Shown here: positions 51,895 through 60,390 of the stretch, in pieces | How positions within the stretch are numbered: the stretch's first letter is position 1 | How the letters are laid out: each line of letters begins with the position of its first letter | Translations under genes and position numbers: made by a program | DNA from: JBGQOG01 sp052113705 | Lineage (GTDB): Bacteria > Pseudomonadota > Alphaproteobacteria > Rhodobacterales > Rhodobacteraceae | Assembly (NCBI RefSeq): GCF_052113705.1 | Contig: NZ_JBGQOG010000009.1 | Coordinates: forward strand, 75,605-139,604 | DNA length: 64,000 nucleotides | Reading direction: 5' to 3' | The notes under the pieces: model-generated | The model's database searches: none | What the model was told of the DNA's origin: nothing | What the model saw: only the letters and a program-made list of their open reading frames with translations

Positions 51895-53256
51895 TCAGCG
51901 GCGCGACGGCGCGCGTTTGGCAGTGGTTTTCTTCTTGCCGCGCAGCTGCGACTTCTCGATCAGGCCTTCGTATTGGTGCGCCAGCAGGTGCGACTGGATC
52001 TGCTGGATCGTGTCCATCGTCACCGAGACCACGATCAGCACCGAGGTGCCGCCGAAGTAGAACGGGATCGAGAATTGCGAGCGGAGGATTTCCGGCAAGA
52101 GACAGATTGCTGCCAGATAGGCCGACCCGATCACCAGGATCCGTGCCACAACATAGTCGAGGTAGTCTTCGGTCTTTTTGCCCGGACGGATGCCCGGAAT
52201 AAACCCGCCCTGATTCTTCAGGTTGTCGGCCACATCATCGGATTTGAACGCCACGTTGGCCGTGTAGAAATAGGCAAAGAACACGATCATCGCGACGAAG
52301 AACAGCAGATAGAGCGGCTGCCCGGGGCCGAAATAGGCCAGGATCGTCGACATCACCGGGCCGGTATTCGCGCCCGAGAAGGTTGCCAAAGTCGTCGGCA
52401 GCAACAGGAGCGAAGAGGCAAAGATTGCCGGGATCACGCCTGCCGGGTTGACTTTGATCGGCAGATGGCTCGAGCCGCCGTCATAGATTTTCATGCCCAC
52501 CTGACGGCGGGGATATTGGATATGGATCTTGCGCAGCGCGCGCTCCATGAAGACCACCGCGCCGATGACCAGCACGACCATCACCAGCACGCCCAGCATC
52601 ACCGGGGTCGAGATGGCACCCGAACGGCCCTGGCTGAAGAACTGTGCCAGATGCGCCGGGATCTCGGCGACGATGCCGACAAAGATGATCAGCGAGGTGC
52701 CATTGCCGATGCCGCGGCTGGTGATCTGCTCCCCCAGCCACATCAGGAACATGGTGCCGCCCACGAGGGTAATCACCACCGACATCTGGAAATACAGGCC
52801 CGGGGCATGGGCCAGACCACCGGCCTCAAGGCTTTTCGCAAGGCCGTAGGCCTGGAAGAGCGCGAGGGCCACGGTGGCGTAGCGGGTGTATTGGTTGATC
52901 TTCTTGCGGCCCGCTTCGCCCTCTTTCTTCAACCCTTCCAGCGCCGGGACCATGGAGGTCAGCAGCTGGACGATGATCGAGGCCGAAATATAGGGCATGA
53001 TGCCGAGGGCGAAGATGCCCATCCGACCCAGCGCACCACCGGTGAACATGGTGAGGATGCCGCCAAGACCTGCCCCGGCCTGCTCCATGAAATTGCGAAG
53101 CGCAATGCCATCGATGCCCGGAACCGGGATATAGGTGCCCAGACGGTAAACCATCAAAAGCCCGAGGGTGAAGAAAATGCGGCTGCGAAGCTCGGTCGCC
53201 TTGCCCAAGGCGCCCCAGCTGAGGTTCGCCGCCATTTGCTCTGCAGCAGATGCCAT
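51895..53256 (-). CDS. secY: Protein translocase subunit SecY
   Basis: A 453-residue, ten-helix channel of the SecYEG translocon. Hallmarks: LGTYIPVPGID after TM1, GIMPYISASIIVQLL with the pore ring, and IRPGKKTEDYLD in the ribosome-contacting loop. The basic tail has RGKKKTTAKRAPSRR. ATG 53256 is preferred; ATG 53274 adds six residues and has no ribosome-binding site either. Confidence 0.96.
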   Translation of the reverse strand: MASAAEQMAANLSWGALGKATELRSRIFFTLGLLMVYRLGTYIPVPGIDGIALRNFMEQAGAGLGGILTMFTGGALGRMGIFALGIMPYISASIIVQLLTSMVPALEGLKKEGEAGRKKINQYTRYATVALALFQAYGLAKSLEAGGLAHAPGLYFQMSVVITLVGGTMFLMWLGEQITSRGIGNGTSLIIFVGIVAEIPAHLAQFFSQGRSGAISTPVMLGVLVMVVLVIGAVVFMERALRKIHIQYPRRQVGMKIYDGGSSHLPIKVNPAGVIPAIFASSLLLLPTTLATFSGANTGPVMSTILAYFGPGQPLYLLFFVAMIVFFAYFYTANVAFKSDDVADNLKNQGGFIPGIRPGKKTEDYLDYVVARILVIGSAYLAAICLLPEILRSQFSIPFYFGGTSVLIVVSVTMDTIQQIQSHLLAHQYEGLIEKSQLRGKKKTTAKRAPSRR

Positions 53257-53360
53257 GTGCGCTGTCTCTTTCATGGACAGCGCCGCCGAACCGTTTTCCG
53301 GTCGGCGGCGCTTGGAAAACTAGTGCCTATGTAAGCGGCGCGGGGGCCGCCGACAACTGC

Positions 53361-53831
53361 TTATTCAGCGGCAACGCTTGCCACGTTCAGCTTGCCACCG
53401 GCTTTCGCAACAGCTTCCACCGCCGGAGCCGAGGCGCCGGTGACGGTGATGGTTGCGGGAGCGGTCAGCTCGCCTTTGGCCAGAACGCGGATCCCGTCGA
53501 GAACGCGGCGCACCAGACCCGATGCAACCAGCACTTCTTCGGTGATCTCGACTTTGCCGTCGATTTTGCCGAGGTCGATGAATTTCTGGATCAGGCCCAG
53601 GTTCACCACGGCGTAATGCTTTTGGTTCGGCTTGTTGAAGCCCCGTTTCGGCAGACGCCGATAGAGGGGCATCTGGCCGCCTTCATAGCCGCCAATGGCC
53701 ACGCCCGAACGGGACTTCTGACCTTTGATACCGCGACCGGCGGTTTTACCTTTGCCCGAGCCCGGACCACGTGCAACGCGTTTCTTTTTACGGGCAGCGC
53801 CGGGATTGTCGTGCAGTTCGTTCAGTTTCAT
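53361..53831 (-). CDS. rplO: 50S ribosomal protein L15
   Basis: A 156-residue L15. The Gly/Lys/Arg-rich N-terminus (ARKKKRVARGPGSGKGKTAGRGIKGQKSRSG) and FEGGQMPLYRRLPKRGF-like (YEGGQMPLYRRLPKRGF) segment are diagnostic. ATG 53831 has AGGAG upstream; the frame is open 46 codons further. A 104-base gap precedes secY. Confidence 0.97.
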   Translation of the reverse strand: MKLNELHDNPGAARKKKRVARGPGSGKGKTAGRGIKGQKSRSGVAIGGYEGGQMPLYRRLPKRGFNKPNQKHYAVVNLGLIQKFIDLGKIDGKVEITEEVLVASGLVRRVLDGIRVLAKGELTAPATITVTGASAPAVEAVAKAGGKLNVASVAAE

Positions 53832-54034
53832 GTCGCTAACTCCTGGCCGGAACTGCCCTACCAGCGACGGATGGGGCAAACACGGCATTTCTTGTTGATT
53901 GAACCAGATGATTCCGGGCCCCAGAGAGGGCCACCGGGGGCGTATAGACGCCAAAGCCCCCTGTGGCAAGCCCTCCCCTGCCCCGCGCCTCTGCCGCCCC
54001 CCGCACGCGACAATCCGCCACGCACGGTCGCGCC

Positions 54035-54352
54035 TCAGCCGGCGAAGAAACCCCAGCCATCCGGCTCAAGCCCGAATTCGGCCGCAAGGCGCGTCAGACG
54101 CTCTTCATGCGCCCAAAGCCCCTCGACGCTCAGAGGTTCGGATGCCGTGGTCACCGCCACCTCATCCTCGTCTTCCAGCCACTCGGCTTCGTAGCCGAGT
54201 GCTGCCGCTGCGGCGGCGAAACCCGCGCCATTGGCATCTTCATCCTCAACGACGAATTGAAAATTGACGCAGGCCGTCTCCGGCAGCGCCTGCATCGCCA
54301 CGATCTCGCGAAAAATCTCTTCGGTTTCGCGTTTCTGACCCTTCAGATCCAT
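54035..54352 (-). CDS. RraB-family regulator of ribonuclease E, inside the spc operon
   Basis: A 105-residue, very acidic protein. The pattern resembles RraB: an N-terminal helix (RETEEIFREIVA), a central beta part with NFQFVVEDEDAN and WLEDEDEVAVTT, and the C-terminal ERLTRLAAEFGLEPDGWGFF ending. RraB proteins bind RNase E and inhibit cleavage of selected mRNAs. SD GGAGG lies six bases before ATG 54352. It sits between rpmD and rplO, behind a terminator-like hairpin. The family call is from the C-terminal motif and acidity, and is moderate. Confidence 0.7.
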   Translation of the reverse strand: MDLKGQKRETEEIFREIVAMQALPETACVNFQFVVEDEDANGAGFAAAAAALGYEAEWLEDEDEVAVTTASEPLSVEGLWAHEERLTRLAAEFGLEPDGWGFFAG

Positions 54353-54397
54353 TCTTTCCTCCGGTTGCAGCGCGGTCCGCTGCCAGGCCGCCCATAT

Positions 54398-54424
54398 GAA
54401 AAACGCCCCGCTTTCGCAGGGCGC
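54398..54424 (-). terminator. Terminator-like hairpin between rpmD and the rraB-like gene
   Basis: An 8-bp stem with one mismatch (CGCCCCGC at 54404-54411 with GCAGGGCG at 54416-54423) and a TTTC loop. On the minus strand it runs directly into TTTTTCAT. It lies 24 bases past the rpmD stop. Confidence 0.75.
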
Positions 54425-54447
54425 TTTCTGATCCGAGAGAAGAGGCC

Positions 54448-54633
54448 TCAGGCCTTTTCTTCGATGATTTTTACAAGATGCGGGATCTTGTTGACCATGC
54501 CGCGGACCGAAGGAGTGTCTTCGAGTTCACGGGTGCGGTTCATCTTGTTCAGGCCCAGACCTTTGAGGGTCGCGGTCTGAACGGCCGGACGACGCGCGGC
54601 CGACGCATATTGCTTCACGACGATGGTAGCCAT
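54448..54633 (-). CDS. rpmD: 50S ribosomal protein L30
   Basis: A 61-residue L30 (TIVVKQYASAARRPAVQTATLKGLGLNKM and VRGMVNKIPHLVKI). It follows rpsE by 11 bases and precedes the hairpin. Confidence 0.96.
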   Translation of the reverse strand: MATIVVKQYASAARRPAVQTATLKGLGLNKMNRTRELEDTPSVRGMVNKIPHLVKIIEEKA

Positions 54634-54644
54634 TGTCCTGTTCC

Positions 54645-55208
54645 TTATGCTTCGACGACTTCAGCGTCGGGCTTCTTCAGGATGTCGCCAACCTTCTTGC
54701 CGCGACGTTGCGCGACCTGACGGGGGCTCGATTCCTGCTTCAGACCGTCGATGGTCGCGCGGATCATGTTGTACGGGTTCGACGAACCCAGCGATTTCGC
54801 CACAACGTCCTGGACGCCGAGCATCTCGAACACAGCGCGCATCGGACCACCGGCGATGATACCGGTACCGGCAACGGCCGTCCGCATGACCACTTTACCG
54901 GCGCCGTGACGGCCCTCGATATCGTGGTGCAGGGTGCGGGCGTCCTTCAGCGGCACGCGAACCAGCGAACGTTTCGCCTGCTCGGTCGCTTTCCGGATCG
55001 CTTCCGGCACTTCTTTCGCTTTGCCCTTGCCGAAGCCGACGCGACCACGCTGGTCACCGACAACGACGAGTGCGGCGAAGCCGAAGCGCTTACCACCCTT
55101 CACGGTTTTCGACACACGGTTGATCGCCACCAGGCGGTCAGCGAATTCCGGGGTTTCCGTCTCACGACGATCGTCGCGGCGGTCCCGGCGGTTTTGTTGT
55201 TCTGCCAT
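54645..55208 (-). CDS. rpsE: 30S ribosomal protein S5
   Basis: A 187-residue S5. The N-terminal dsRNA-binding fold has RLVAINRVSKTVKGGKRFGFAALVVVGD and the C-terminal part has AGTGIIAGGPMRAVFEMLGVQDVVAKSLGS. A short Arg/Glu-rich N-terminus (EQQNRRDRRDDRRE) precedes the core. Important for decoding accuracy. Confidence 0.97.
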   Translation of the reverse strand: MAEQQNRRDRRDDRRETETPEFADRLVAINRVSKTVKGGKRFGFAALVVVGDQRGRVGFGKGKAKEVPEAIRKATEQAKRSLVRVPLKDARTLHHDIEGRHGAGKVVMRTAVAGTGIIAGGPMRAVFEMLGVQDVVAKSLGSSNPYNMIRATIDGLKQESSPRQVAQRRGKKVGDILKKPDAEVVEA

Positions 55209-55219
55209 TGTAAAACTCC

Positions 55220-55579
55220 TCAGAACTTCAGGCCGCCTTCACGGGCAGCGTCGGCCAAAGCCTTGATCTTCCCGTGAAAGAGGAAACCGCCACGGTCGAA
55301 GTAGCACTCTTCGACCCCGGCCTTCTTAGCCCGCTCGGCAATCGCCGCACCGACTTTCGTCGCCGCTTCGACGTTGTTCTTGCCGATCACGCCCAGATCC
55401 TTTTCGAGGGTCGAGGCGGCGGCAACGGTCACGCCGTTCACGTCGTCGATCAGCTGAACGCTGATGTTCTTCAGAGAGCGATGGACCGAAAGGCGAAGAC
55501 GCCCGTTGGCCATAGCCCGCAGTTTGTTCCGAACGCGCAGGCGGCGCTTGAGGAACAGATCTCTCTTGTTGTTCGCCAT
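55220..55579 (-). CDS. rplR: 50S ribosomal protein L18
   Basis: A 119-residue 5S rRNA-binding protein (RLRVRNKLRAMANGRLRLSVHRSLKNI and the ending CYFDRGGFLFHGKIKALADAAREGGLKF). Standard place between rplF and rpsE, with 11-base gaps. Confidence 0.97.
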   Translation of the reverse strand: MANNKRDLFLKRRLRVRNKLRAMANGRLRLSVHRSLKNISVQLIDDVNGVTVAAASTLEKDLGVIGKNNVEAATKVGAAIAERAKKAGVEECYFDRGGFLFHGKIKALADAAREGGLKF

Positions 55580-55590
55580 GATCGCGCCCC

Positions 55591-56124
55591 TTACTTCTTC
55601 TTGCCTTCCTTGCGGAAGATGAACTCACCTTTGTAGCGGATGCCTTTGCCTTTGTAGGGCTCGGGCTGGCGCCACTCACGGATGTTCGCAGCGACCTGAC
55701 CAACGAGTTGTTGATCGGTGCCTTCCACAACGATTTCAGTTTGCTTCGGCGAGGTCACGGTGACCCCTTCCGGAACTTCGAAGTTGACTTCGTGGCTGTA
55801 GCCCAGCGAGAGCTTCAGGACGTTGCCGTTCATCGCAGCGCGGTAACCCACACCTTGAATTTCCAGCTCTTTCTTGAAGCCTGCGGTTACGCCCGTCACC
55901 AGGTTCGCAACCATCGACCGTGCCATACCCCATTGCTGGCGCGCACGTTTCGAGGTGCCGCGCGGCGTCACCGTGACGGTCGAGCCGTCGAGGGTGATCG
56001 TCACGTCATCCGTGGCCGTAAAGTTCCGGGTGCCTTTCGGGCCCTTCACTTCGATCGTCTGACCGCTCACCGAGGCCGAAACCCCCGAGGGCAGCTCGAC
56101 CGGTTTTTTCCCAATACGAGACAT
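55591..56124 (-). CDS. rplF: 50S ribosomal protein L6
   Basis: A 177-residue L6 (MSRIGKKPVELPSGV, ELEIQGVGYRAAM and the C-terminal PEPYKGKGIRYKGE). ATG 56124 follows AAGGAGGG; the frame is open 15 codons upstream. Confidence 0.97.
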   Translation of the reverse strand: MSRIGKKPVELPSGVSASVSGQTIEVKGPKGTRNFTATDDVTITLDGSTVTVTPRGTSKRARQQWGMARSMVANLVTGVTAGFKKELEIQGVGYRAAMNGNVLKLSLGYSHEVNFEVPEGVTVTSPKQTEIVVEGTDQQLVGQVAANIREWRQPEPYKGKGIRYKGEFIFRKEGKKK

Positions 56125-56134
56125 CTTGCCCTCC

Positions 56135-56533
56135 TTAGAACACGGTGCAGAGCACTTCGCCGCCAACATTGGCGGTGCGTGCGGCGGCGTCCGTCATCAC
56201 ACCCTTGGGGGTGGACACGATCGACAGGCCCAGGCCGTTACGCACGGTCGGGATGTCTTTAACGCTGGCGTACACGCGGCGACCCGGTTTCGAAACGCGT
56301 TTGAGTTCGCGGATCACCGGGGTACCTTCGAAATACTTCAGGCTGATTTCAATTTCCGGCTGGCCAGCGGCGCTCACCGTTTTCTCATAACCACGGACAT
56401 AGCCTTCCGAGACCAGCACATCCAGCACCCAGGCGCGCAGCTTGGAAGCAGGCGTCTTGACGGTGGACTTGCCGCGCAGTTGCGCGTTGCGGATACGGGT
56501 CAGCATATCGCCGAGAGGATCGTTCATCGACAT
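56135..56533 (-). CDS. rpsH: 30S ribosomal protein S8
   Basis: A 132-residue S8 (NDPLGDMLTRIRNAQ and the C-terminal GLGLSIVSTPKGVMTDAAAR). It binds 16S helix 21 and in E. coli represses the spc operon. Start at 56533 after AAGGAGG; ATG 56527 is also possible. Confidence 0.97.
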   Translation of the reverse strand: MSMNDPLGDMLTRIRNAQLRGKSTVKTPASKLRAWVLDVLVSEGYVRGYEKTVSAAGQPEIEISLKYFEGTPVIRELKRVSKPGRRVYASVKDIPTVRNGLGLSIVSTPKGVMTDAAARTANVGGEVLCTVF

Positions 56534-56545
56534 GTCTCGACCTCC

Positions 56546-56851
56546 TTACCAGCTCGACTTCACCATGCCGGGAATCTGACCGAAGGAGGCCAGTTCGCGC
56601 AGCATGATCCGCGAGAGTTTGAGCTTACGGTAGTAAGCATGGGGACGACCGGTCAGTTGGCAACGGTTGTGCAGACGGACGGCCGACGAATTGCGGGGCA
56701 GCTCAGCCAGTTTCAGAGTCGCTTTGAAGCGCTCTTCCATCGGCAGGGACTGGTCTTCGATGATCGCTTTCAGAGCCGCGCGCTTGTCAGCGTATTTGCT
56801 GACCAGCTTCGCGCGCTTCTTCTCGCGCTCAACCATGGAAACTTTTGCCAT
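56546..56851 (-). CDS. rpsN: 30S ribosomal protein S14 (non-zinc form)
   Basis: A 101-residue S14 (KVSMVEREKKRAKL, LPRNSSAVRLHNRCQLTGRPHAYYRKLKLSR). It lacks the zinc Cys pairs of the short form. Confidence 0.97.
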   Translation of the reverse strand: MAKVSMVEREKKRAKLVSKYADKRAALKAIIEDQSLPMEERFKATLKLAELPRNSSAVRLHNRCQLTGRPHAYYRKLKLSRIMLRELASFGQIPGMVKSSW

Positions 56852-56870
56852 TGTCTCTTTCTCCCCGCGA

Positions 56871-57431
56871 TCAGCTGTTGAAAGGCATGTTGAATTGCTT
56901 CAACAGCGCTTTCGCGACCGCGTCGTCTTTCGCGGTGGTGCAGATGATGATGTCCATGCCCAGAACTTCATCGACTTTATCAAAGTCGATTTCCGGGAAC
57001 ACGATATGCTCTTTCAAGCCCATCGCGTAGTTACCACGACCGTCAAACGAGCTGCCTTTGACGCCGCGGAAGTCGCGGACGCGCGGCAGCGCGATGGTGA
57101 TCAGGCGGTCCAGGAATTCATACATCCGGTCGCCACGCAGCGTGACTTTGCAGCCCAGCGGCATTTCTTCACGAACGCGGAAGCCGGCGATCGACTTTTT
57201 CGCTTTCGTGATGACGGCCTTCTGACCCGCGATCAGCGACAGCTCCTCGGAGGCCTGTTTGACCTTCTTGGTGTCTTTGACCGCTTCGCCAACGCCCATG
57301 TTCAGGACGATCTTGTCCAGACGCGGCAGTTGCATGTCGTTCTTGAAGCCGAACTCTTCCTTCAAGGCGGCACGGATGACGTCCTTGTAGTGCGCTTTCA
57401 GGCGCGGAGTATAGGTAGCAGCGTCCAACAT
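56871..57431 (-). CDS. rplE: 50S ribosomal protein L5
   Basis: A 186-residue 5S rRNA-binding L5 (LPRLDKIVLNMGVGEAVKD, AGQKAVITKAKKSIAGFRVRE, GRGNYAMGLKEHIVFPEID). Its ATG overlaps the rplX stop by one base (TGATG). Confidence 0.97.
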   Translation of the reverse strand: MLDAATYTPRLKAHYKDVIRAALKEEFGFKNDMQLPRLDKIVLNMGVGEAVKDTKKVKQASEELSLIAGQKAVITKAKKSIAGFRVREEMPLGCKVTLRGDRMYEFLDRLITIALPRVRDFRGVKGSSFDGRGNYAMGLKEHIVFPEIDFDKVDEVLGMDIIICTTAKDDAVAKALLKQFNMPFNS

Positions 57432-57736
57432 CAGATCGCCTCCCCGGTGGTCTTGGCGAAACGCACTTTCTTGCCGTCTTCCTCGCGGAAGCCGACGCGG
57501 GTGGCTTTGCCGTTGGCATCAAGCAGAGCCAGGTTCGACAGATCGATCGGCATCGCTTTCGAGATGCGGCCGCCCTGTTGGGTCTGGGTCTGACGGGTGT
57601 GGCGGATCGCCATGTTCACGCCTTCGACAACAGCTTTGTTGTCTTTCGGAGCGACCGAAGCGATTTCACCTTGCTTGCCTTTGTCTTTACCGGCGAGCAC
57701 GACGACCTTGTCGCCCTTGCGAAGTTTCGCAGCCAT
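57431..57736 (-). CDS. rplX: 50S ribosomal protein L24
   Basis: A 101-residue L24 with a KOW motif (LRKGDKVVVLAGKDKGKQGEI) and VEGVNMAIRHTRQT. It is an assembly initiator near the exit tunnel. Its ATG overlaps the rplN stop (TAATG). Confidence 0.97.
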   Translation of the reverse strand: MAAKLRKGDKVVVLAGKDKGKQGEIASVAPKDNKAVVEGVNMAIRHTRQTQTQQGGRISKAMPIDLSNLALLDANGKATRVGFREEDGKKVRFAKTTGEAI

Positions 57737-58104
57737 TACAGCACCTCCGGCGCAAGCGAGATGATCTTCATGAAGTTCTTCGCACGCAGCTCACGCACGA
57801 CCGGCCCGAAGATACGGGTGCCGACCGGTTCGCCCTGGTTGTTCAGGATGACGGCAGCGTTACGGTCGAAGCGGATGGCGGTGCCATCTTCACGACGGAC
57901 TTCTTTGGCGGTGCGCACGACGACGGCCTTGCGGACGTCACCTTTCTTCACGCGACCACGCGGGATGGCTTCCTTCACGGAAACGACAATGATGTCGCCC
58001 ACCGACGCATAGCGACGGTGCGAACCACCCAGGACCTTGATGCACTGAACTCGGCGAGCGCCGGAGTTGTCAGCAACATCCAGATTGGTCTGCATCTGGA
58101 TCAT
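57736..58104 (-). CDS. rplN: 50S ribosomal protein L14
   Basis: A 122-residue L14 (MIQMQTNLDVADNSGARRVQCIKVLGG, FDRNAAVILNNQGEPVGTRIFGPV). A 63-base gap with a minor GGGGA/TCCCC stem separates it from rpsQ. Confidence 0.97.
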   Translation of the reverse strand: MIQMQTNLDVADNSGARRVQCIKVLGGSHRRYASVGDIIVVSVKEAIPRGRVKKGDVRKAVVVRTAKEVRREDGTAIRFDRNAAVILNNQGEPVGTRIFGPVVRELRAKNFMKIISLAPEVL

Positions 58105-58167
58105 TTGGTTTCTCCCGACCTTTGGGGACTATCCCCAGGGTTTCGATAAAGCGGGACCAGTCGAAGC

Positions 58168-58401
58168 TTACGCCTCGACAACGACGGTCCAACGTTTGGT
58201 TTTCGAAATCGGCGCGCATTCTTCGATACGAACGGTATCGCCGGTTTTGAATTGGTTCAGCGCGTCGTGCGCGCGGTATTTTTTCGACTTACGAACGGTT
58301 TTGTGCAGCAGCGGGTGCTTAAAACGACGCTCGACGAGAACCGTGATGGTTTGCTCGTTCTTGTCCGAGGTCACAACGCCTTGCAGGATACGTTTCGGCA
58401 T
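58168..58401 (-). CDS. rpsQ: 30S ribosomal protein S17
   Basis: A 77-residue OB-fold S17 (PKRILQGVVTSDKNEQTITVLVERRFKHPL, GDTVRIEECAPISKTKRW). It follows rpmC by 11 bases. Confidence 0.97.
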   Translation of the reverse strand: MPKRILQGVVTSDKNEQTITVLVERRFKHPLLHKTVRKSKKYRAHDALNQFKTGDTVRIEECAPISKTKRWTVVVEA

Positions 58402-58412
58402 GGGTGTGCTCC

Positions 58413-58616
58413 TCAGTTCGCCGCCGCGACGGCGGCTTTCTGGTTCAGGACCGTCTTGATGCGGGCAACGTCACGACGGACGGTGCGCATGCGGGCGGTG
58501 TTTTCCAGTTGGTTGGTGGCTTGTTGGAAGCGCAGGTTAAACGCCTCTTTCTTCAGCGCAACCAGCTCGTCGCGGAGCTGGTCAGGCGTCTTTGCCGACA
58601 GTTCTTGGGCGTTCAT
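58413..58616 (-). CDS. rpmC: 50S ribosomal protein L29
   Basis: A 67-residue two-helix L29 (ELSAKTPDQLRDELVALKKEAFNLRFQQATNQLEN). ATG 58616 is chosen by family length. Unusually it is separated from rplP by 254 bases with a hairpin and a candidate promoter. Confidence 0.96.
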   Translation of the reverse strand: MNAQELSAKTPDQLRDELVALKKEAFNLRFQQATNQLENTARMRTVRRDVARIKTVLNQKAAVAAAN

Positions 58617-58731
58617 GCGCCTTTTCCCTTTTTCAATCACCAGCAGGCCCCGAAAATCTGGGTGACCTGTGATCTGGTGGATCAATGATGAACACGCGAA
58701 TCCCGAAGCCCGGGAATCGCGCGATGCGTCC

Positions 58732-58759
58732 GTATAGGGGAAGGAACCCAAGAGAACAA
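58732..58759 (-). promoter_or_regulatory. Candidate internal promoter upstream of rpmC
   Basis: On the minus strand TTGTTC (58754-58759), a 16-base spacer and CTATAC (58732-58737), about 116 bases before rpmC. It lies just downstream of the rplP terminator, so rpmC could start a new transcription unit. Confidence 0.45.
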
Positions 58760-58807
58760 GGGAAACTTTGCGCGCCCCTGCCCTCCGGCACCACCGCCCC
58801 CATCACG

Positions 58808-58840
58808 CAAAAAGGCCCCACCGTTTCCGGCGGGGCCCCT
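58808..58840 (-). terminator. Terminator-like hairpin after rplP
   Basis: GGCCCC (58814-58819) with GGGGCC (58832-58837), extended by CCG/CGG after one mismatch, loop TTTC; the minus strand reads into TTTTTGCG. It lies about 30 bases past the rplP stop. Confidence 0.75.
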
Positions 58841-58870
58841 TCGATTTTCGGCGCGTTGCGCGACCTGGGA

Positions 58871-59284
58871 TTACCAGTCTTCGCGGGCGACGATCCGGCT
58901 CATCACCGGAAGTTTGTTGGCGCCCAGACGCAGCGCTTCACGGGCGATCGGCTCGGCAACGCCGTCGATCTCGAACATGATGCGGCCCGGTTTCACCTTG
59001 GCTGCCCAGTAGTCGATCGAGCCTTTACCTTTACCCATCCGGACTTCGGTCGGTTTCGACGAAACCGGGACATCCGGGAAGATACGGATCCAGACACGGC
59101 CTTGACGCTTCATGTGGCGGGTGATCGCGCGGCGGGCCGCTTCGATCTGCCGCGCCGTGACGCGCTCCGGCTCCGTGGCTTTGAGAGCGAAAGACCCGAA
59201 GTTCAGGTTGAAGCCGCCTTTGGCTTCACCGCTGATCCGGCCTTTGAACTGTTTGCGGAACTTCGTCCGTTTCGGTTGCAGCAT
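58871..59284 (-). CDS. rplP: 50S ribosomal protein L16
   Basis: A 137-residue L16 (MLQPKRTKFRKQFKGRISG, VRMGKGKGSIDYWAAKVKPG). It is near the peptidyl-transferase centre. It follows rpsC by 12 bases. Confidence 0.97.
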   Translation of the reverse strand: MLQPKRTKFRKQFKGRISGEAKGGFNLNFGSFALKATEPERVTARQIEAARRAITRHMKRQGRVWIRIFPDVPVSSKPTEVRMGKGKGSIDYWAAKVKPGRIMFEIDGVAEPIAREALRLGANKLPVMSRIVAREDW

Positions 59285-59296
59285 CTCTCATACTCC

Positions 59297-60007
59297 TCAA
59301 CGAGCGTCGCGACGCGGGCCGCGCGGTGCCGGACCCTCTTGGGCTTCGGCTTGGCGACGGTCACGTGCTTGCGGGTCGTGCTCCATGATCTCGCCTTTGA
59401 AGATCCAGACCTTCACCCCGATGATCCCGTAAGCGGTTTTCGCTTCATGGGTCGCGTAGTCGATGTCTGCACGCAGGGTGTGCAGCGGCACGCGGCCTTC
59501 ACGGTACCATTCGGTCCGCGCGATTTCAGCGCCGCCGAGACGGCCGCCAACGTTCACACGGATGCCGAGAGCGCCGATGCGCATGGCGTTCTGCACGGCG
59601 CGCTTCATGGCACGACGGAACGAAACGCGGCGTTCGAGCTGCTGGGTGATCGATTCCGCGACCAGCTGAGCGTCGAGCTCCGGCTTGCGCACTTCAACGA
59701 TGTTGAGGTGCAGCTCGGATTTCGTCATGTTGGCAAGTTTCTTGCGCAGCGTTTCGATATCCGCGCCTTTTTTGCCGATGATGACGCCCGGACGGGCTGC
59801 GTGGATCGTGACGCGGCACTTTTTGTGCGGACGCTCGATGATCACGCGGGAGATGCCCGCTTGCTTGGCTTCTTCATGGATGAAGTCGCGCATCTTGAGA
59901 TCTTCAAGAAGCAGATTCCCATAGTCTTTCGACTCAGCGAACCAACGGCTGTCCCAGGTGCGGTTGACCTGAAGGCGCATGCCGATCGGATTGACCTTCT
60001 GACCCAT
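59297..60007 (-). CDS. rpsC: 30S ribosomal protein S3
   Basis: A 236-residue S3 with a KH domain (HAARPGVIIGKKGADIETLRKKL) and the C-terminal GRLGGAEIARTEWYREGRVPLHTLRADIDY. The tail is Arg/Glu/Pro-rich. Its ATG overlaps the rplV stop by one base. Confidence 0.97.
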   Translation of the reverse strand: MGQKVNPIGMRLQVNRTWDSRWFAESKDYGNLLLEDLKMRDFIHEEAKQAGISRVIIERPHKKCRVTIHAARPGVIIGKKGADIETLRKKLANMTKSELHLNIVEVRKPELDAQLVAESITQQLERRVSFRRAMKRAVQNAMRIGALGIRVNVGGRLGGAEIARTEWYREGRVPLHTLRADIDYATHEAKTAYGIIGVKVWIFKGEIMEHDPQARDRRQAEAQEGPAPRGPRRDAR

Positions 60008-60387
60008 TACGCACGCTCCTCGATCTGACGCACCTTGATGGTGATTTCCGAAAACGGCTTCATGATCTTGCCGAACCGGCCACGCGCACGCGGACGACCG
60101 CGTTTCATGACCAGGTTTTTGCCAACCCAGGCTTCAGCAACGATCAGGCTGTCAACGTCCAGCCCGTGGTTGTTCTCAGCGTTGGCAATGGCCGACTGAA
60201 GACATTTCTTCACATCGTCCGAGATCCGCTTTTTCGAGAAGGTGAGGTCGGCCAGAGCCTTGTCCACTTTCTTGCCACGGATCAGCGCAGCCACCAGATT
60301 CAGTTTCTGGGGCGAAGTGCGAAGCATCTTGGTCTTCGCCATCGCCTCATTGTCCGCCACGCGGCGCGGATTCTGTTCCTTACCCAT
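60007..60387 (-). CDS. rplV: 50S ribosomal protein L22
   Basis: A 126-residue L22 whose beta-hairpin lines the exit tunnel (KRGRPRARGRFGKIMKPFSEITI). The N-terminus (MGKEQNPRRVADNEAMAKTKMLRTS) is about 13 residues longer than usual; ATG 60342 would give the standard length. Confidence 0.96.
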   Translation of the reverse strand: MGKEQNPRRVADNEAMAKTKMLRTSPQKLNLVAALIRGKKVDKALADLTFSKKRISDDVKKCLQSAIANAENNHGLDVDSLIVAEAWVGKNLVMKRGRPRARGRFGKIMKPFSEITIKVRQIEERA

Positions 60388-60390
60388 GGC

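Noticed and set aside
51205..53334. A 709-residue plus-strand open frame opposite adk and secY
   Set aside because: His/Arg/Asp-rich shadow of two clear essential genes. The same holds for 11548-13551, 19169-21841, 60166-61701 and 7655-9655.
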